A stretch of 64,000 bases of DNA, taken from contig CAMDFD010000010.1 of the NCBI GenBank assembly GCA_945897365.1, positions 1 to 64,000 of the forward strand. The letters are read 5' to 3'. Below, in pieces: positions 59,828-64,000 of this stretch. The first letter of the stretch is position 1; every line of letters begins with the position of its first letter. The DNA is from Bordetella parapertussis. Its GTDB lineage: Bacteria > Pseudomonadota > Gammaproteobacteria > Burkholderiales > Burkholderiaceae_B. The notes under the pieces were generated by a model. That model saw only the letters and a list, made by a program, of their open reading frames with translations. It was not told the DNA's origin and made no database searches. Made by a program: the position numbers and the translations under genes.

Positions 59828-60744
59828 GAGCGCACCCGAATCCGCGGATCAGCCACCGCATAAAGGATGTCTACGAGTAAGTTCACGCCGACGACTACAC
59901 CTGCGTACATGATGACGCCGAATTGTAAAATTGGAAAGTCACGTCGGGAAACTGAACCTGTCAGGACTTTGCCAACCCCTGGCCAGGAAAATACCGTCTC
60001 AACAATCAATGAACCGTTCACGAGACCGGCCACTTCTAGCCCCAAGACTGTGATGAGCGGCAGTATGGCATTTCGACTGGCATGTATGCCAATGACGCGC
60101 CATTCTTTGAGACCTTTTGCACGCGCTGTGCGGACGTAGTCTTGGTTGAGTACATCTAATAAAGCGCTGCGCATATATCTTGCATTAATGGCCATTAAAG
60201 GTAACGCTAAAGTAATGGCTGGCAAGACATAATGCAGGGGTGTTGCAGCGCCGGTACTTGGCAACCAATTTAATAAATAGCCAAACACTAAAATCAAGAT
60301 GATTGCGATGATGAAATGTGGAATCGCATAGCCCAAAAAGGTAAAACTCATTGCAAGTCGTGCGCCCAGTCTTCCACGCCACAAGGCGCTGAATATCCCA
60401 AGTGGTATGCCAACGAGAGTGCCAATCAGCAGTGCAAGTCCTGCCAGCTTGAGTGTGGGTGCCAGTCGCTCTGCATACACTTCGGTGACGGGTCTGCGCT
60501 CAACAATACTATTGCCAAAATCTCCCTTCGCGAGATTCCGCACGTAGCGAACAAACTGTTCTGGTAAGGGCAGATCCAAACCCCATTCGTGCTCGAGCTC
60601 AACGATTTGCTCAGGGGTCGCGCCGTCACCGTATAAAAAGTCAACCGGTGAACCGGTCATGCGAACAGCAATGAAGCAGGCTGCGAGCACAACGAAAATC
60701 GTGAGGCATGCAAAACTCGTGCGCCAAGCAATTAAGCGCAACAT
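59824..60744 (-). CDS. Dpp/Opp-type ABC permease (DppB-like)
   Basis: A 306-residue permease: six spans, the EAA-type region VRTARAKGLKEWRVIGIHASRNAILPLI, and C-terminal ETVFSWPGVGKVLTGSV, as in DppB. It lies 47 bases downstream of the binding-protein gene and overlaps the DppC-like gene by four bases. Typical second gene of a Dpp/Opp/Ddp operon. Confidence 0.92.
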   Translation of the reverse strand: MLRLIAWRTSFACLTIFVVLAACFIAVRMTGSPVDFLYGDGATPEQIVELEHEWGLDLPLPEQFVRYVRNLAKGDFGNSIVERRPVTEVYAERLAPTLKLAGLALLIGTLVGIPLGIFSALWRGRLGARLAMSFTFLGYAIPHFIIAIILILVFGYLLNWLPSTGAATPLHYVLPAITLALPLMAINARYMRSALLDVLNQDYVRTARAKGLKEWRVIGIHASRNAILPLITVLGLEVAGLVNGSLIVETVFSWPGVGKVLTGSVSRRDFPILQFGVIMYAGVVVGVNLLVDILYAVADPRIRVRS

Positions 60745-60791
60745 ATTTGCTAGTGTTGGAGGTTATGAAGCGGTGATGCAATCATTCAGAA

Positions 60792-62372
60792 CTACTTTGC
60801 TTTTACAGAGATGTCACCTGCTCGAAAAGTCAGCTCGTAAGGGCGCTGAGCAGTAGGAATCTTCCATTCGATATCATCGCGCATGGCATAGCCCTCATAC
60901 GGCTGATACAACATGATCCAACCGCTTTCAGCATCGGCCATTTCAAGCAGGCTTTTGTAGGCATTCAAACGCTCAGTGGTGTCTGTTGCAAAACGCGCTT
61001 TTTCATAGGTCTGCGCCCAATTTGGATTGGTTGGCTTCCAAAGGCCGCGTTGTGACACCCACGATTTCGGCGACCAATGCGTATCGAACACACCCATCGG
61101 ATCGGGGTAATACAAAGGATTTGACCAAGGACGCATATGAACATTGGTATGGTCACCCGTTCCAAAGAACGTTTCACTTTGCTTCAGTTTGACGTTAATA
61201 CCTACTTTTTTCCACATGTCTGCAACGGCTTGAGCACCTAAATCACCATAAAGGTAATACTCAGGAAAAAACACGATTTCGATGGGCTCGCCTTTGTAAC
61301 CCGCCTTTTTTAACAGTGCTTTTGCTTCATTAGGATCGTAGCGATAGAAATTTAATTCGGGCATGAACATCGGCTGACCATATTCGGCGAACTGATGCGC
61401 CTTGGGGGCTTGCCCTTTACCTGACCAAAGCGCTTTGACCAATAGTTCACGATCGATCGCTAAATTTAATGCCTTCCTTAAGTCTGGATTCGCCATTTGT
61501 GGGTGACTCATATTGATCACCCAGATATGAAAGAGAGGCATGGCTGTGCCCACAATTTTGTAGCCGCGGACGCGTTTGATCGCGGCCTCTTGATCGGGTG
61601 GTACGTTCGTGATGAAATCCACCTCTTTATTGACAAGTGCTGTGATGCGTGAAGAGACCTCGGGAATGCGGATGTAGTTCAAGCGATCAAAAGGTGGCTT
61701 TTCACCCCAAAAGCTGTCATGTTTGACGAGGATAGCCTGCTCATTAGGTTTGAGTAATTCAACCTTGTACGGGCCTGTGCCAACAGGTTTGAGTGCGCTG
61801 GCATCGAGACCAACACGCTCGACATAACGTTTGGAGGTCACACCTGCATTACGTGCTGACAACAAGGTTTCGATCAAAGGATCAGGGCGATGGGTGTGGA
61901 TATTGATGGTGAGTCGATCAATAATTTCCACGAATTTAAAATTATAGAAAAATCGACCGTTTGACGCCCGAAAACGGGCTTCTTTGGGTTGAAATACTCT
62001 TTCTAATGAATATTTCACATCCTCCGCGTCCATGATGCCGCCATCATGCATCACGACACCGTCTCGCAATTTGAGTTGCATCGTGGTCGGAGCCACCATT
62101 TCCCACTTGAGCGCTAAGCCAGGGATAAATTTCAAAGGTGCGGTGTAGTTGTCACGCTCAATGAGCGTGTCAAAGATATTGTTTAGAAATTGGGCCTCGT
62201 TATTGCCAGTCGCTTCGTTCACATCCAACGTGCGCACATGGGAAGCGACCCCGATGCGCAATTCACGGATGTTTGTTTGTGCCCATGCACAATGGGCAAC
62301 CGTCAGTCCAGCAAGTGCGACAAATAAACGGTTTAGGAGCGTTTTGGCAAGGTTTTGCTGAGCAAATGACAT
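60792..62372 (-). CDS. Family 5 solute-binding protein of the Dpp-type transporter
   Basis: A 526-residue periplasmic binding protein: signal peptide to about residue 31 (AHCAWA), then the SBP_bac_5 pattern LRIGVASHVRTLDVNEATG, GTGPYKVELLKPNEQAILV and a long C-terminal lobe. It captures a peptide or other solute for the four downstream transporter genes. A 7-bp inverted repeat lies upstream, where the acyl-CoA dehydrogenase gene diverges. Ligand class is not visible by eye. Confidence 0.9.
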   Translation of the reverse strand: MSFAQQNLAKTLLNRLFVALAGLTVAHCAWAQTNIRELRIGVASHVRTLDVNEATGNNEAQFLNNIFDTLIERDNYTAPLKFIPGLALKWEMVAPTTMQLKLRDGVVMHDGGIMDAEDVKYSLERVFQPKEARFRASNGRFFYNFKFVEIIDRLTINIHTHRPDPLIETLLSARNAGVTSKRYVERVGLDASALKPVGTGPYKVELLKPNEQAILVKHDSFWGEKPPFDRLNYIRIPEVSSRITALVNKEVDFITNVPPDQEAAIKRVRGYKIVGTAMPLFHIWVINMSHPQMANPDLRKALNLAIDRELLVKALWSGKGQAPKAHQFAEYGQPMFMPELNFYRYDPNEAKALLKKAGYKGEPIEIVFFPEYYLYGDLGAQAVADMWKKVGINVKLKQSETFFGTGDHTNVHMRPWSNPLYYPDPMGVFDTHWSPKSWVSQRGLWKPTNPNWAQTYEKARFATDTTERLNAYKSLLEMADAESGWIMLYQPYEGYAMRDDIEWKIPTAQRPYELTFRAGDISVKAK

Positions 62373-62387
62373 GAGGGATTAATATAA

Positions 62388-62409
62388 AAGATGAGATAAC
62401 ATTCATCTT
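62388..62409. promoter_or_regulatory. Inverted repeat in the divergent promoter region
   Basis: AAGATGA (62388-62394) and TCATCTT (62403-62409) form a perfect 7-bp inverted repeat with an eight-base spacer, between the Dpp-type operon and the divergent acyl-CoA dehydrogenase. It may be an operator for either direction; no nearby regulator gene is visible. Confidence 0.35.
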
Positions 62410-62491
62410 ATTCAGTGGTTATGACAAGTAGATGACTACTTCAGTCGAAATACGCGCACTAAGTTTTTAGTGCACATAAAAGGAAGTTCGG

Positions 62492-63658
62492 ATGGATTTT
62501 TCTTTTTCACAAGAACAGCAGACGATTCGCGAAGCGATCAATAAAATCTGTGAACAGTTTGATGATCAGTATTGGCTGGAAAAAGATCGTAACGGTGGTT
62601 TTCCCGTTGAACTGCATCAGGCACTCGCCAAAGACGGTTGGTTAGGGATTTGCATCCCTGAGCAGTATGGGGGTTCAGGTTTAGGAATCACTGAGGCGAC
62701 CATCATGATGCAAGCCATCAGTGAGTCTGGCGCAGGCATGACCGGTGCCTCGGCTGTGCATATGAATATCTTTGGTTTGAATCCTGTCGTACAGTTCGCC
62801 ACCGAAGAACAGAAAATGCGGATGCTGCCGCCCTTGGTCGCAGGTCGTGAGCGCGCGTGTTTTGCGGTGACCGAACCCAACACGGGACTCAACACGACGC
62901 AGCTCAAGGTCAAAGCGGATCGCCAAGGTGATCATTATGTATTGAGCGGCACCAAGGTATGGATTTCAACCGCGCAGGTCGCCGAGAAAATGTTGATCTT
63001 GGCCCGTACCACGCCTCTTGAAGAATGCACAAAACATACCGATGGTTTGAGTTTGTTTTATACCGATCTTGATCGCAATTTCGTGCGTGTGCATGAGATT
63101 GAAAAAATGGGTCGTAAAGCTGTGGATTCAAACGAGTTGTTTATCGATGGGCTCAAAGTCCCTGTTGAAGATCGCATTGGCGAGGAGGGAAAAGGCTTTC
63201 ATTACATCATGCACGGGATGAATGCTGAGCGAATTTTGATCGCAGCCGAAGGCATTGGCTTGGGCCGCGTGGCACTCAAGCGTGCGACTGAATACGCCAA
63301 GGAACGGATTGTATTCGACCGCCCGATTGGGATGAATCAAGGGATTCAACATCCGCTCGCGGCAAACTGGATGGAACTTGAGGCCGCCAATCTGATGGTC
63401 TTTAACGCCGCGACGCTCTTTGATAAGGGTGAGCCCTGTGGTGCCCAAGCCAACGCTGCGAAATACCTCGCGGGCGAAGCGGGTTTCAATGCTTGCCAGC
63501 AGGCTGTGATGACGCATGGTGGGTTTGGCTACGCCAAGGAATATCACGTAGAGCGCTATTTACGCGAGGTTTTGATTACGCGCATTGCACCGGTGAGTCC
63601 ACAATTGGTGTTGTGTTTTATCGCTGAGCGTGTGCTGGGCTTACCTAAGTCCTATTAG
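62492..63658 (+). CDS. Acyl-CoA dehydrogenase
   Basis: A 388-residue acyl-CoA dehydrogenase complete in its FAD domains (CFAVTEPNTGLNTTQLKVKA, GTKVWISTAQ). The C-terminal EGT motif is absent (ITRIAPVSPQL). Instead GMNAERILIAAEGIG places E246 where isovaleryl-CoA dehydrogenase has its catalytic glutamate. Such members act on short branched or dicarboxylic acyl-CoAs. A MaoC hydratase gene follows nine bases later, so the pair probably performs successive desaturation and hydration. Confidence 0.87.
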   Translation: MDFSFSQEQQTIREAINKICEQFDDQYWLEKDRNGGFPVELHQALAKDGWLGICIPEQYGGSGLGITEATIMMQAISESGAGMTGASAVHMNIFGLNPVVQFATEEQKMRMLPPLVAGRERACFAVTEPNTGLNTTQLKVKADRQGDHYVLSGTKVWISTAQVAEKMLILARTTPLEECTKHTDGLSLFYTDLDRNFVRVHEIEKMGRKAVDSNELFIDGLKVPVEDRIGEEGKGFHYIMHGMNAERILIAAEGIGLGRVALKRATEYAKERIVFDRPIGMNQGIQHPLAANWMELEAANLMVFNAATLFDKGEPCGAQANAAKYLAGEAGFNACQQAVMTHGGFGYAKEYHVERYLREVLITRIAPVSPQLVLCFIAERVLGLPKSY

Positions 63659-63667
63659 GAGAGTGTG

Positions 63668-64000
63668 ATGGCTGGTTTGTATTACGAAGAGTTCGAAATT
63701 GGTCAGGTATTCAATCATTCCATGACGCGTACTGTGACTGAAATGGACAACGTCCTGTTTTCAACGTTGACGATGAATCCGCAACCACTGCATCTGGATG
63801 CTGAGTTTGCGTCTAAAACAGAATTCGGTCGTATCTTGGTCAATAGCTTGTTTACCTTAGGCTTAGTGATTGGGATCTCGGTGGGCGAAACCACGCTAGG
63901 CACGACCATTGCCAATCTTGGTATGACGGATACACGCTTTCCAAGTCCCGTGTTTTATGGCGATACGATCCATGTGGAGACCACGATTGTGTCTAAGCGT
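63668..64000 (+). CDS. MaoC-family hydratase (truncated at window end)
   Basis: The first 111 codons of a MaoC-type hydratase reach the right edge. YYEEFEIGQVFNHSMTRTVTEMD is the hot-dog N-terminus, and MNPQPLHLDAEFA (N37, H42, D44) is the hydratase motif, followed by GRILVNSLFTLGLV. Relatives next to acyl-CoA dehydrogenase, CoA-transferase and CitE genes include mesaconyl-CoA hydratases. It follows the dehydrogenase by nine bases. Confidence 0.85.
   Translation, partial: MAGLYYEEFEIGQVFNHSMTRTVTEMDNVLFSTLTMNPQPLHLDAEFASKTEFGRILVNSLFTLGLVIGISVGETTLGTTIANLGMTDTRFPSPVFYGDTIHVETTIVSKR

Noticed and set aside
62410..62440. TTGTCATAACC upstream of the Dpp-type operon as a Pho box
   Set aside because: Only one of the two 11-base repeats is recognisable; the second (ACTGAATAAGA) fits poorly, so phosphate control is not supported.
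1..64000. tRNA, rRNA, CRISPR arrays, transposases, phage genes
   Set aside because: None was recognised by eye on either strand; absence is not proven without a dedicated search.

Overview
The window looks like a stretch of a betaproteobacterial chromosome, most likely Burkholderiales and probably Alcaligenaceae. The reasons are six periplasmic Bug (Bordetella uptake gene / TctC-like) receptors, many class III CoA-transferases and acyl-CoA dehydrogenases, a LptF-type LPS exporter subunit, and roughly balanced base composition. This placement is an inference; no rRNA or other phylogenetic marker is present. I saw no tRNA, rRNA, CRISPR array, insertion sequence or prophage.

Layout. 1-3.0 kb: the tail of a channel-like membrane protein, psiE, an AcuI-like reductase and a class III CoA-transferase. 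3.07-3.65 kb: a ccdAB toxin-antitoxin pair. 3.8-7.8 kb: a CIA30-like protein, an AlkB-type dioxygenase, a small membrane protein, fumC and an aquaporin. 7.9-11.4 kb: a phnDCEE phosphonate/phosphite transporter behind a well-formed three-repeat Pho box. 11.6-13.1 kb: hipBA with a perfect 12-bp inverted repeat over its promoter. 13.1-26.5 kb: two catabolic operons around a TetR gene. The leftward operon carries acyl-CoA dehydrogenase, hydratase, CoA-transferase, alpha-methylacyl-CoA racemase, hydratase-2, Bug, SDR and an unknown gene. The rightward one carries enoyl-CoA hydratase, BadH-like SDR, a divergent crotonase and an AliA-like CoA ligase. 26.6-34.8 kb: a second leftward catabolic set with Bug genes, an ADP-forming acyl-CoA synthetase, a PimC/PimD-like acyl-CoA dehydrogenase pair and a crotonase. 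35-46.3 kb: a third set with an Asp-box beta-propeller, a CMD-like protein, a maleate-isomerase-like protein, an IclR regulator, Bug, HpaI-type aldolase, a pyrone-dicarboxylate-hydrolase-like amidohydrolase, two acyl-CoA dehydrogenases and a secreted metallo-beta-lactamase-fold protein. 46.4-53 kb: housekeeping and transport genes (MltB-like transglycosylase, CPA2 antiporter, split chromate transporter, FKBP, lptF, DUF2889). 53.2-64 kb: a CitE-like lyase and CoA-transferase, then a leftward Dpp-type ABC transporter operon ending in a phosphonate-monoester-hydrolase/sulfatase, then an acyl-CoA dehydrogenase and a MaoC hydratase running off the end.

How it fits together. Most of the window is acyl-CoA catabolism of unusual carboxylic acids. 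In the 13-26 kb block two copies of a TGAACGATC(G/A)TTCA palindrome sit at the promoters of the two operons flanking the TetR gene, which suggests one regulator controlling both. The gene content (AliA-like ligase, BadH-like dehydrogenase, a crotonase with a BadI/dienoyl-isomerase-like Asp instead of the usual Glu pair, alpha-methylacyl-CoA racemase, and nearby PimCD-like dehydrogenases) points to an alicyclic or methyl-branched acid. The substrate cannot be named from sequence. No thiolase is present in the window.
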